A stretch of 64,000 nt of DNA, taken from contig NC_052352.1 of the NCBI RefSeq assembly GCF_009727055.1, positions 28,555,283 through 28,619,282 of the forward strand, in the 5' to 3' direction. Source of the stretch: Benincasa hispida. Taxonomy: Eukaryota; Streptophyta; Magnoliopsida; Cucurbitales; Cucurbitaceae. The position numbers were made by a program, and so were the translations under genes. The notes under the pieces are model-generated. The model did not search any database. It was not told the DNA's origin and was given only the letters and a program-made list of their open reading frames with translations. Below, piece after piece: positions 1-9,560 of this stretch (its first letter is position 1; each line of letters opens with the position of its first letter).

Positions 1-1057
1 CATGGAGTGGACTACTCATGATGATGCAAAGGACTTGACACAGATAGAGGAAGAAAAATTCAATCTGAGTGAGCCAAAAGTTTTGATGCAAAAGCTAGTT
101 AAAAGAAGTTATTCGTCCGAGTCTTTAGACAACATAGATGTTCAGGTATGCATATTTCTGGCCAAGTTATTAATCATGTCCTCTCGTGCACTACATGTTT
201 GTCTTATTTTTAATCTGAATATATTGAAGGACGTTTGTTTGGACAAAGCAATTTTAGCTCCACTTGCTCAAAAATTTCATGTGTGATGCTTTTTAGAATT
301 GGTTGATGTAGATTGGATTTCTTTTGATTTCAGATATCCGGTGAAAAAGTAAACTCGGAAGACCCTTCTTTGGCTTCCAAATCTGTTGAATCTTGCAATG
401 GTACTCCTGCTCTGGGTGCTGCGGCAAAACCACCAAATGATAATAACATCCCAACGCATCCTTCAGGTTGTACTAATGAATCTGAGAATGGAAGTATTAC
501 ACTTAATTTCAATTCAATCTCTCCCGTGGCCAATGGTGGAGAAGAACATCATGGAAATCCCAACTTAAACTATCCAGCACCCATGACCAGCAGTGCAGGA
601 ACACAGGAGTGTCATGAAAGAAGTGATTCTGTAATTGGAACTCAAGTTTCAACCAATCTGGAACATAGAACTTCAGATAGTAGACTAGTTTCAAATCAGA
701 GCCTGCACGACATTGGCGAGTCTAGTTTCTCTGCTGTAGATCCACTAGCTAGTCTTGTTACTTACTCAGGACCAATAGCTTATTCTGGAAGCATCTCGCT
801 TCGATCAGAAAGTAGCACAACAAGCACACGTTCTTTTGCCTTTCCTATGTAAGTTGCAAATCTAACTTCACCTCACAAGCTTCTTCTTTATATATCCTTT
901 TCTAAATTGTAATCTAATGTTAATTATATTTACTCTCTGGGTTTACAGATTACAGTCTGAATGGAATAGTAGCCCGGTTAAAATGGTAAAAGCTGAACGT
1001 AGGCATTACCGGAAGTATCGAGGTTGGAGGGAGGGCCTTCTATGTTGCAAATTCTGA
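1..1057 (+). CDS. 3' exons of a gar2-related-like plant protein (5' partial)
   Basis: Three exons join in one frame: 1-145, 334-848 and 949-1057, with stop TGA at 1055-1057. Introns 146-333 and 849-948 have GT donors and AG acceptors. Exon 1 ends on a codon boundary and exon 2 ends after two codon bases, restored by exon 3. The visible product is about 256 residues, Ser/Asn-rich and apparently disordered, with no membrane segment. The C-terminus is the conserved part: it runs from a TSTRSFAFPILQSEWNSSPV block to a basic region and ends GWREGLLCCKF. From memory, this ending is typical of Arabidopsis proteins annotated '18S pre-ribosomal assembly protein gar2-related' (At2g03810/At1g13650 type); their function is poorly known and the name may be misleading. 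The true start lies left of the window, so the ATG at position 2 need not be the initiator. Exon structure is solid; the family name is moderate. Confidence 0.72.
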
Positions 1058-2722
1058 CTGGTTGAGTTAGATTCTGTTTGTGCATCATCCAAATTTATTT
1101 TCACATACATGTAAGTAGATGTATTATTTACTGGAGGTTATGCATTTCATTCAATAGTCATTCTTTACAGTTTGGCCTATTATGTGAAATTTAAGGTATC
1201 CTCATCTCTCTCTCTGTGGAAAATTTCTCCAGTAGAGCATATTTCTCCACTATGCTTGTAAACCATGGCTCTTTGATTTATATAAGGATGGCATGACATG
1301 GTTGCTCTGTTTAGACTGATATTATAGCCATGAAATTGGATAGAAGTTTCTTGTGTTTTTTTTTTTTTTTTTTGTCTTGGATGGTTTTTTCTCTCTCTCT
1401 AAGAATCCTATTATTTGTTGAACCTTTTTATAGGATATACAAGCTTAATGTAGCTTTACCTACCAGATTAGCAATTAGAGGCCACTGTTGAGTTGAATCT
1501 TGTCTGCTAGCTAAGATTGGAAGTTTGAAGCTTAGCTAGTTTTCTGGGAGAAAGTCAAAGTAGTATATTTCAGGACTAGGAAAACCAAAACTACTCTTCA
1601 GATCAAGTCCACTAAACGAAAGAAAAAAGCAAACTAAATTCTGATTTAAAGAATTAAATCAAACCAAAACTAACCATTTCATTTAGCATGGATTTAATTC
1701 TTTTTTTTGGTTATTTGTCTAGACATTTCAAAGTAGAGACTGAATTTGAAGTAGAAGAAGAAAAAGAACAGGAGAAAAATATGCAAGAAGGGTGAGTTTG
1801 AAATAGGAAAAAGATGGAGTGAAAAGACAAGACAGAGAAATGGAGGAAAGTGATTGGAGAGAGAAGAAATGAAAGAAAAGTGGTGGAAGCTATTTTGAGA
1901 AAATGAAAGATACAAATGAAAATGATAGAGATGAAATCTAAAAAGTGGAGATTAAAAGAACAGAGAAATGATAGAGCAAATCCTAGGAGAGTGAGTAAGA
2001 AGAGATTAGTATTAAAGGTTGGATCAGCTTAGTTTTAAATTTAAATCTTTTCCCTTCTGTTTATGGTTTCCTCTCACACCATGTATAAATTTTTGAATTC
2101 TTCTTGCTAATTATTTGTAAATTACTAGTTTAAATATATTAAAAAATAAATAAGTTCTAAGTTTCCAATTACTTTTTCAGGAATCTCTCTTTTTCCTTTT
2201 CCTTTTTAGGTATATATGTATAAATCATCACTCTTCTTTCCTTTTGGCTTCTTTTAAAACAAAATGAATAAACATGTAACAATGATGAAGTGTATAGAAT
2301 CAATGCAATATCATTGTGACAAGAAATAAAGCTAACTTGGTGTCATCATTGGTTGAGAAAACCCTTGTGTTTTACCTACAAAGTCAGTCGAGGCTTTTGA
2401 AATTTATATTTTGCTATGTAATTACATGTTAATCTATGGGTGCTTTGTGCTTATTTTCTTGCCAACCATTATTTGCAATCAAATCAACTTCTTTTTCTCT
2501 CTCTCTTCATATTTTTTAGTGAACATATACATATCATTTGGCATTTGAGGTGAGGGATCATTTAACATTCTTATCAGGTATGTTATTCTTCAAGAACAAG
2601 GCATTGCTGAGAGATGTCTCTATTAACTTCCATCTTGTCAAGCACATCAACTCAAAGAAAGTAGCATATATGTCTATTATCTTTAACATATACAAATGAT
2701 CATATAATTCTATCATAAAACT
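1058..2722. other. 3' UTR and AT-rich intergenic DNA
   Basis: The 3' untranslated region of the preceding gene should occupy the first few hundred bases. There is a short TC run near 1206-1216, a T18 tract at 1356-1373 and a purine-rich stretch (GA/AAG runs) at about 1740-2000. The purine run produces a long open frame on the opposite strand made of Ser/Phe/Leu repeats, which I regard as an artefact. No supported gene is seen. Confidence 0.5.
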
Positions 2723-2900
2723 CTTACCGGGTGTTTGGTCTAAAGTGTTGGGAGGAGTAGAGTTGTGAATTCTATTCCTTGTATGGCCTAAAGTGTTTGT
2801 GGACTTCATGACTAAAAAATATCAATTTTATAACTTATTTACTCCTTGCACCATGACTCATGGAGTTCACAATTTTCACTCCTTGCCTCAAATGGCACTT
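2723..2900. mobile_element. possible MITE-like sequence
   Basis: It starts GGGTGTTTGGTCTAAAGTG and contains 'GTATGGCCTAAAGTGTTTGTGG' type repeats followed by a GCCTCAAATGGCAC segment. Plant MITEs often begin with a GGGTGTTTGG terminal motif. I could not find a clean inverted partner or a target duplication, so this is a weak call. Confidence 0.2.
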
Positions 2901-3480
2901 TCCAAAATCCCATATCTTCTATGAGATAATGCTTTTATTCGATAAAAAGTTGTACTCATAAAGGGATTTAACAACAAATGAATATTTCACTATATCATGT
3001 TTGTGAAAGTTGTTTTAACAACAATATTATACAATTTGCTTGTATGTAAACAATCAAATGACTGGCATGAAATTGAAAATACAACACTGTTACGAAAAGG
3101 GATATTATTGTTGATGTGATGAATAAAAAACGCGCAGACATCAAAGTACATGAATTACCCTAGTGAATTAGAAATCGGGAATCCTTCGACTATGTGAACT
3201 CCGAATCCCCAACTACTTGGCTCCCATTGATTTGATTTTGATCAAACTCTTAAGGTGTAGATAACAAGTTTTTTGCTCAAGATTTAAATACTACGTTGAT
3301 ATATAAAATGAGCAATCCTATTTGAATTTTCATGCAAATTCAAGACATGAAATACAAAAGGGATGAAGTTTTTCTATTTTTCTTTTTCTTTTTCTTTTCC
3401 TTTTTCCTTTTAATAGATAAGGAGAAAAATGAAAATGAGGGAGGGAAACAAAAATAAGGGGTCTTAAATTTTTTCTACTT
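2901..3480. other. intergenic DNA without a recognised feature
   Basis: AT-rich sequence with a pyrimidine tract (TTTTCTTTTTC repeats) at about 3374-3412 and an adjacent purine tract. No coding or element signature is visible. Confidence 0.4.
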
Positions 3481-3772
3481 TATTCTCAATATTTAAAAAA
3501 AAAAAAAAAAATTGGTGACATAGTAATAAGCTACTAAGTGCTATTTACTGTTGCTAATAATAGTGTTTTGCGACATGTTATTTATTTATTTATTTTTCAA
3601 TTAAGGGTAGAGGAATTCAAATCACAGACTTTGTGGTTATTATTAGTATTTTTTAGTACATTTTGGGACATGTTATTTGCTACATCATTATAAGTAGTAT
3701 TTAAAGATCAAATTTGATTGTGTCACTAAAAATATTGTTACTAAAAGTGAATTTTCTTGTAGTAAATTCTAA
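3481..3772. mobile_element. non-autonomous CACTA-like element, one terminus
   Basis: The right end reads, on the reverse strand, TACTACAAGAAAATTCACTT, close to the CACTACAAGAAAA terminus common in plant CACTA (En/Spm) elements. Inside it are subterminal repeats of the GTGTCACTAAAAAT / TTACTAAAAGTGAA kind. No transposase is present and the left terminus is not clear. A related terminus lies near 8812. Confidence 0.4.
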
Positions 3773-4167
3773 ACTAAAAACTTACTCCATGATATATGTT
3801 ATGTAAAAGGTCTAAACATACTTCATAGCCTCACAAAACTAATAAAAATTACATCAAAATTATTAAATAAAATATAAACAATAAATTAGTGTAGTTGATT
3901 GTTCATATAAGAAGCTCTTCTAGAAAAAGGGAAGAATAAGAGAAGAACATTGCATGGTGGATGATGCAAACATTTTATGATCTTTTCTTTATGTTAGAGA
4001 AATGACAAAACCAACCCAAATGGTGTGAAGTCCCTAAAAGCATAGAAATTATCTTCTTCTTTCTTTCTTTTTCTTCCATCATGGGTGGTTTATAATTCAT
4101 TATTGCCTTTGTCTTTACAAAGATATAGATCCAAACAGAAATTAATACAGCTCTCTAATGAAAAGAG
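3773..4167. promoter_or_regulatory. upstream region of the peptide precursor gene
   Basis: This is the sequence between the CACTA-like terminus and the start codon at 4168. It is AT-rich and holds TATA-like words (for example TTTATAATTC near 4089), but I cannot assign a transcription start. An upstream ATG at 4158, out of frame with the main start, opens a frame that overlaps the precursor start; the main ATG has G at -3, the upstream one has C. Confidence 0.35.
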
Positions 4168-7100
4168 ATGCCTATTGTAGCCATAACTTTGCTATGTCTC
4201 TTAATCTCCAATCCACAGATGCAGTCTCGGTCATTGCTCCATCCCCCAGGTTCGTATTATTTTATATATTTCCATCAAGTTTAGTAGTAGTTTAAAGTAT
4301 GTTTGGATAGTGATCTGAAAATAGAAATTTAAAAATAAGTAGTTTTAAAAAATGTATTCCAATATTTTCCGATGAATGTTTGATAACAAAATATTTTACT
4401 TACTAACTAAATATTAAGTTAATTAATTTATGAATTAAAATGTTTTATGTTATAAATTGTATATGATTATTATTCTACAATATCCAATGTAATGAATAAT
4501 ATTGTACATATTTTAGTTTAACATAGTTTTTAAAAAAAATTGTCTTCGTTTAGCGAAAAAAAAAAAGGTTTATAATGTGTGAAATACAAAATTTTTTTAA
4601 GCAAGTATTTATTTTGCAATTTATATTTTCTAATTCAAAATCGAGATACACTAAAAAAAAAAAAAATCCAATTATTTTTAAAATTTCATTATTGGGATCC
4701 ATCTATTAAATTTCCTTCCAGAAGTGGCACCATTACGTTCACGAGTTCAAATTGACTTGAAGAATGCATCAACATTTACATTACATTATAAAAATAATTC
4801 ATAAAACATGCAAAATAAACCATAAAATGTCACTTACTATGTGCATATAATAAAAACGATAAACATTTTAATTTATTTAAAAAACATAAAATATTTATTT
4901 ATTTAATTAAATCAATTATTTCAAGTGTAGGTTTTTTTTTTTAATAGTTTTTCATAAATATCAATTGACAATATTTTTATGGATATATTTGTCAACATCA
5001 ACATTTACATCTTGATCATTGAAATAAAAAAATAATTCTACCAGATATAAGTGAATTTGAAAACATAAAATAGAATTCCATTTGTGTTTTCTCCTTCTCA
5101 TTCCAACATTTCACAATCTTTTTTTCGGTTAGTAACTCAAAACTGCAAATTAATTCTTGAGTTGGTCTAGTCAATTCCTAGTTTCTAGGAAATAGTTGAA
5201 GTTATTTTTAGTTGTAGTCAAGTCTAAATTTCTATTTTTGTGGAGTTAGTGGGATTAGTTACTAACATTGTGGAACCTATTTTTAGACTTAAAATATGCA
5301 TTTATATGTAGTTTTCTAGAATGAAATAAACACACATCCCATTTTTCTCATTTCCCTCTCATTAGTTAGAACAACAGTGGTATCAGAGCCCTTAATTCCT
5401 AAGGGACCTGTGATGAGAATCAGTGAAATATCTCTGAGAGAAACTGAGTGATACACCTGTGAGAGTTGTTAGATATGGAATTAGGATCAAACAGTCTTTC
5501 TTCATTGGCTCAATCTGTGTTTGATGGTGAAAACTACCAGGCATGGGCTATCAGAATGCAAGCCTACATGGAAGGTTGTGATTATTGGGAAGCAATTGAG
5601 CAAGACTATGAGATTGCTCCACTTCTTGATAACCCAACAATACATTAGATCATGACTCACAAGGAGAGGGTTACCAGGAAGGCAAAAGCTCGAGCTTGCC
5701 TATATGCAACTGTGTCTTTCGCCATATTCAACAGAATTATGGCCTTGAAGTAGGTAAAGGAGATCTGAGAGTTCCTCAAAAATGAGTATGAAAGTGATGA
5801 GAAAATTAAAGGCATGAAAGTGTTAACTTGGTGCGAGAATTTGAGAGAATGCAAATGAAGGATTTTGAATCCATTAAAGAGTACTCGGATAAGTTGATTG
5901 GGATTGCTAACAAGGCAAGAGCATTAGGAACCAATTTATCTAACGATAGATTGGTTTAGAAGATTCTAGTTTCAGTACCTGAGAGATATGAAGCAACCAT
6001 TGCTTCCTTAGAAAATACTAAAGACCTCTCAAAATTCAAGGTGGTAGAAGTGGTTAATGCTTTGCAAGCACAAGAGCAGAGGAGGTTAATGAGACAAGAA
6101 GGAGGCATTGAAAGCTAAAGTGCAGTAGGGAGAAGGTGGAAGAGAGAAGAAGGGGAAAGGGAAGAAGGGAAGTGGCAACAGTAGCTCAGAGTCTGTTACA
6201 AAGGATGCTGGTAGTACATGCAAGCACTGTGGGAAGCAGAATCATCCACATTTCAAATGCTGGAGAAGGCCAGATGTGAAGTGTAGAAGATGTCATTTAT
6301 TGAGGCACATTGAACGATTCTGTAAGGAAGAAAAAACTCAACAATAAGGAGGAGTACATGTTGTAGTACAACAAGAAGAAAATCAACTCTTTATGGCTAT
6401 TTGTTTCTCAACAGTCACTCAATGTGATGGTTGGTTGGTTGATAGTGGGTGTACCAATCACATGACAAATGACAAAGAATTGTTCAAGGACCTTGACAAG
6501 TCATTCAAGTCAAGGGTGAAGAAAGGAAACAATGAGTATCTAGAAGTAAAGGGGAAGGACAGAGTGTCAATAGAGAGCTATGTTGGAACCAAGTTGATTA
6601 CTGAAGTGTTTTTTGTCCCTGAAATTGATCAAAACTTGTTAAGCGTTGGTCAATTAGTAGGGAAGGGATTCAAAGTGTTGTTTAAAGAAGGAAAGTGCCT
6701 CATTTATGATTCCAATGGGAATGAGTTGTTCAAAATAAAGATGTAGCACAAGAGCTTCTCGTTGGATCCACTCGAGAAGGAGTAGATAGATTTCAAGTGT
6801 CAAGTGAATGACACTGAGTTATGGCATGAGAGGTTGGGACATTTTCATCAGAAAGGGTTGCAATATCTGTAGAAGAATGAGATGGCAGTAGGAGTACTAG
6901 TTTTAGAGGAGCTGAAAACAAACTGTAGAGCTTGTTTAACAGGGAAGCAAACAAGGCTGCCTTTCAAGAAGTCACGATGGAAAGTAACTGAGAAGTTGCA
7001 AAAGGATGATGGAGAGGAACCTGCCGATGAGAATGTGTACAGAAGTCTAGTTGGATGCCTCATATATCTCACATCCACTAGGCCTGACATTATGTACACT

Positions 7101-8258
7101 GTAAGTGTCTTATCTAGATTTCTTCACTGTCCAAGCAAGAACCATATGGTTGCTGGAAAAAGGGTTATGAGATATCTGAAAGGTACACTGTCATTTGGGA
7201 TCAAATTTAGTAAAGTTGAAAATTTTGAGTTACAAGGCTACTCAGATAGTGATTGGGCTAGGTCATTAGATGATATGAAGAACACCTCTGGCTATTGTTT
7301 CACTTTTGGCTTAGGGTGTTTCTCATGGTGTTCAAAAAAGTAAGATATAGTGCCTCAGTCAACTGCAGAAGCTGAGTTCATTGCAGCGATGATAGCAGTC
7401 AACCAAGCTGTTTGGTTGAAGAAATTGATGCATGACTTGCATCTGAAGCAGGAAAAGTGTGTGAAGGTGTTTGTGGATAATCAAGTCACTCAAGCCATTT
7501 CATTGAATCCAGTTTTTCATGGAAGGACCAAACATTTTAAGATCAAGTATTATGTTCTGAGAGAGATGTAGAAGGAAGGAGAAGTGCAGCTGGTACATTG
7601 CAGCTCAGAAGAGCAAATAGCTGATATCTTCACAAAGTCTTTTTGTGTGAGTCGTTTTCAAGCTCTTAAGAGCAAGTTAGGTGTTTGCAGTATTTGAGTT
7701 AGAAGGAGAATGTTAGTTTTTGAGTTGGTCTAGTGAATTCCTAGTTTCTAGGAAATAGTTGAAGTTATTTTTAGTTGTAGTGAAGTTTAAGTTCCTATTC
7801 TTGTGGAGTTAGTGGGATTAGTTGCTAACATTGTGGAACCTATTTTTAGACTTAAGATATGTATTTATATCAAGTTTTTTCTAGTTAGAAATAAACACAC
7901 TTCCTATTTTTCTCATTTCCCTCTCATTAGTTAGAACAACATTTTCTTTTTCAATTTTAATTGAACTAAGTGTATGATTTGGTTGATTTAATGTAGAACT
8001 GCCCAGGAAGATCATAATCTCAAAGGAAGCTTCTTCTTCTGAGGATCAAGAATTTTCCGGTGAGCGAAGGTGATACCGATCAATTAGTTCATTGAAAAGT
8101 CATGAGATGATTGATGTTAAATTATGAAAATTGCAGGCAATGGAGAATGGGATATCGAAGATAAAGATGAAGATGATCAATTGGAGCGCTTTGCAATGGA
8201 TTATAGTAGTGTAAAACGACGTCGTCCCATACATAATATGTCTTCCCAACATCCTTAA
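4168..8258 (+). CDS. secreted GOLVEN/RGF/CLEL-type peptide precursor, three exons
   Basis: Exons 4168-4249, 7997-8059 and 8137-8258 splice at GT/AG sites, each junction splitting a codon after one base. They encode 88 residues ending at TAA 8256-8258. Residues 1-14 (MPIVAITLLCLLIS) look like a short signal peptide. Residues 37-65 are Ser/Glu/Asp-rich with EDKDEDD. Residues 70-82 are DYSSVKRRRPIHN, followed by a six-residue tail. In the RGF/GLV/CLEL family the mature 13-residue peptide starts Asp-Tyr, where tyrosylprotein sulfotransferase modifies Tyr, and ends His-Asn; RGF1 is DYSNPGHHPPRHN. The match in length, start, end and position at the C-terminus is strong. Family members are secreted and act through RGI/RGFR receptor kinases in root meristem and gravitropic growth. 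Intron 1 is 3.75 kb because a Copia element sits in it; without the element it would be about 0.93 kb. Intron 2 is 77 bases. Expression is not shown by the sequence. Confidence 0.78.
5127..5376 (+). repeat. 5' LTR of the intronic Copia
   Basis: From about 5156 it matches 7720-7941 with scattered substitutions and ends TTAGTTAGAACAACA. The first 30 bases are diverged; 5148 is an alternative start if the preceding bases are not LTR. Confidence 0.7.
5378..5389 (+). other. primer-binding site, initiator Met tRNA type
   Basis: TGGTATCAGAGC lies one base after the 5' LTR, the usual plant Copia primer-binding site. Confidence 0.85.
5475..6323 (+). pseudogene. Copia gag with two zinc knuckles, disrupted
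   Basis: The frame opens MELGSNSLSSLAQSVFDGEN and continues with the QAWAIRMQAYMEG block typical of plant Copia gag (UBN2-type). A stop at 5646-5648 interrupts it, and later parts fall in shifted frames. Two CX2CX4HX4C zinc knuckles follow at 6219-6260 and 6282-6323, both with all Cys and His residues. Gag would form the virus-like particle and bind element RNA; this copy cannot make an intact protein. Confidence 0.7.
6393..6746 (+). pseudogene. Copia aspartic protease region
   Basis: The frame holds DGWLVDSGCTNHMT, the Copia protease active site (D-S-G), then the NEYLEVKGKDRV and FFVPEIDQNLLSVGQL blocks. It ends at a stop at 6744-6746. In an intact element it would be continuous with gag and integrase. 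Confidence 0.75.
6810..7697 (+). pseudogene. fused gag-pre-integrase / RNase H remnant with internal deletion
   Basis: TELWHERLGHFHQKGLQYL is the gag-pre-integrase motif. It runs to CRACLTGKQTRLPFKKSRWK, the edge of the integrase, and then passes in frame into a block ending VYRSLVGCLIYLTSTRPDI, from the end of the reverse transcriptase. RNase H follows with YSDSDWARS, QSTAEAEF and VFVDNQ. The integrase core and the reverse transcriptase catalytic region are absent. Stops at 6870-6872, 7341-7343 and 7569-7571 add further damage. The pol frame ends near 7697. Confidence 0.72.
7701..7710 (+). other. polypurine tract
   Basis: AGAAGGAGAA lies directly before the 3' LTR start TGTTAG; second-strand synthesis of the element would start here. 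Confidence 0.7.
7711..7941 (+). repeat. 3' LTR of the intronic Copia
   Basis: Starts TGTTAGTTTTTGAG and ends TTAGAACAACA; pairs with the copy ending at 5376. Confidence 0.85.
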
Positions 8259-8610
8259 TATTTGTCTTGTATATCAATTAACTTCAGAAACCAAACACCC
8301 TCTTTCCTCAAAATTCTGATGCAATGTTTGATCTTTATGAGTATCTAAACTTTTAACGAATGTCTAACGAATCTTTAAATTTCTAATAAGTGATAAAATT
8401 TTGGAAGTTCTAATTTTGTGTACTATCTAATAAGTTTTTGATATATTTGATGTGTTTTAAAATTTACAAACCTACTGAATATATGATTGGAAGTATGATT
8501 GATAATACATGCATTTTGAAGTTAATATATTGATTTGATACAAGTATAAATTAAACAAAAAATTCAAGTTGGTTGAATTGTCTATTCAACCGACCAGCAA
8601 GGTCACCACC
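8259..8610. other. 3' flank of the peptide gene
   Basis: AT-rich sequence that should include the 3' untranslated region of the peptide gene. No further gene is seen. Confidence 0.4.
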
Positions 8611-8650
8611 CATCCCAAAAGATCTGAGTTCATCCCAAAAGATCTGAGTT
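8611..8650. repeat. 20-bp tandem duplication
   Basis: CATCCCAAAAGATCTGAGTT occurs twice head to tail without mismatch. Confidence 0.9.
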
Positions 8651-8675
8651 GAGTTGGATTGGATTGTGTTGTCAG

Positions 8676-8703
8676 GTTATAATTATAATTATAATTATAA
8701 TTA
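8676..8703. repeat. TTATAA microsatellite
   Basis: More than four copies of the hexamer TTATAA. Confidence 0.85.
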
Positions 8704-8811
8704 TTTTATTAATTTAAATAATTCAAAATTTATCTACAACACAAAACTAATAACTAAAATCTCAAAATAAAAATGTTAAATACTAAATATCCATGCTATC
8801 TACTATACTAG

Positions 8812-9025
8812 AAAATTCATTTTCAATGACACTTTCTTTTTAGTGACAACAATTTTCGTCAGTAGAAGTTGATTTACTGATGGGTTAAAAAAAGTCACAA
8901 AACATTATTATTAGCAATGCAACTTAAAATCGTGTCATTAAAATATTTATGTAATGTGTCAATTCATGCTACTAAATATCTATAACTTTTAGCAACATAA
9001 TATGGTGTCACTAAAAGTGTAAAAA
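8812..9025. mobile_element. CACTA-like terminal fragment
   Basis: CTATACTAGAAAATTCATTT followed by CAATGACACTTTC resembles the CACTACAAGAAAATTCA terminus and its subterminal GTGACA / CACTAAAAGTG repeats seen at 3481-3772. The far end is unclear, probably cut by the Copia LTR starting near 9065. Confidence 0.35.
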
Positions 9026-9064
9026 AAAGTATAAACTATTATAAATATTATAATAATAAATAGA

Positions 9065-9410
9065 TGTCCATTGCTTAGTGTCCCACAAGCTATGTATCAC
9101 CCTTCATGTTGTCCATGTGCCTTGTAATTATTTATGTTTGGTGTCCACGGACGTTCACATTTTACTTGTCACTTTGCCTATAAATAGTGGCATTTGGTGG
9201 ATCTTAAAATCACACACACATTGGGCCAATTTTATAGAAATTGGAGAAAGTGGAGAAATTTGAGAATTTTCTCATTTCTCATTTTGTTATTTTATTTTAT
9301 TTTATTTTATTTATATATTATGTTTATTTATTTTATTATTATCTTATATTTATTTTAATATTATATTTTATTATTATCGTGTTCTCGTTGTGCTTCTCAA
9401 ATTCACAACA
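9065..9410 (+). repeat. 5' LTR of the + strand Copia
   Basis: Boundaries are inferred from TGTCC at the start and TTCACAACA at the end, next to TGTTATCAGCATGAG, a primer-site-like word. It contains a TATA box and a (TTTTA)n run at about 9287-9311. No partner LTR is present to confirm the ends. Confidence 0.5.
9178..9187 (+). promoter_or_regulatory. TATA box in Copia LTR
   Basis: CTATAAATAG lies inside the inferred LTR at a position suitable for the retrotransposon promoter. Confidence 0.5.
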
Positions 9411-9560
9411 TGTTATCAGCATGAGCTCCTGTCGTTTTTCCCACCTAAAGGTATGACAATTTTTCCCTCTTTGTTATAATTAATAAATTTAATGTTATTT
9501 TGCATATTCAATATCTATTAAATTTTTAACATAAGTACAATATTTTATGATAGTGCTGCC

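Larger units (their letters stand above)
5127..7941 (+). mobile_element. Copia LTR retrotransposon inside intron 1 of the peptide gene (deleted, degenerate)
   Basis: The 5' LTR ends at 5376 and the 3' LTR spans 7711-7941 (TGTTAG...AACAACA). A primer-binding site follows the 5' LTR and a purine tract precedes the 3' LTR. TTTTC flanks both sides (5122-5126 and 7942-7946), consistent with a 5-bp target duplication, though the site is T-rich. The 5' LTR begins GGTTAG and carries about 25 extra or altered bases near its start. Over roughly 215 aligned bases the LTRs differ at about fifteen positions by eye, so the insertion is not recent. The order gag, protease, integrase, reverse transcriptase, RNase H identifies Copia, but most of the integrase and reverse transcriptase is missing. 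Element and host gene lie in the same orientation. Confidence 0.85.

Noticed and set aside
1694..1915. A - strand Phe/Ser-rich ORF
   Set aside because: Produced by a purine-rich tract on the + strand; no motif, intron signal or conserved block.
4158..4250. Reading frame from the ATG at 4158 as the first exon
   Set aside because: It does not join in frame with the exons at 7997 and 8137; the ATG at 4168 does and gives a hydrophobic N-terminus.
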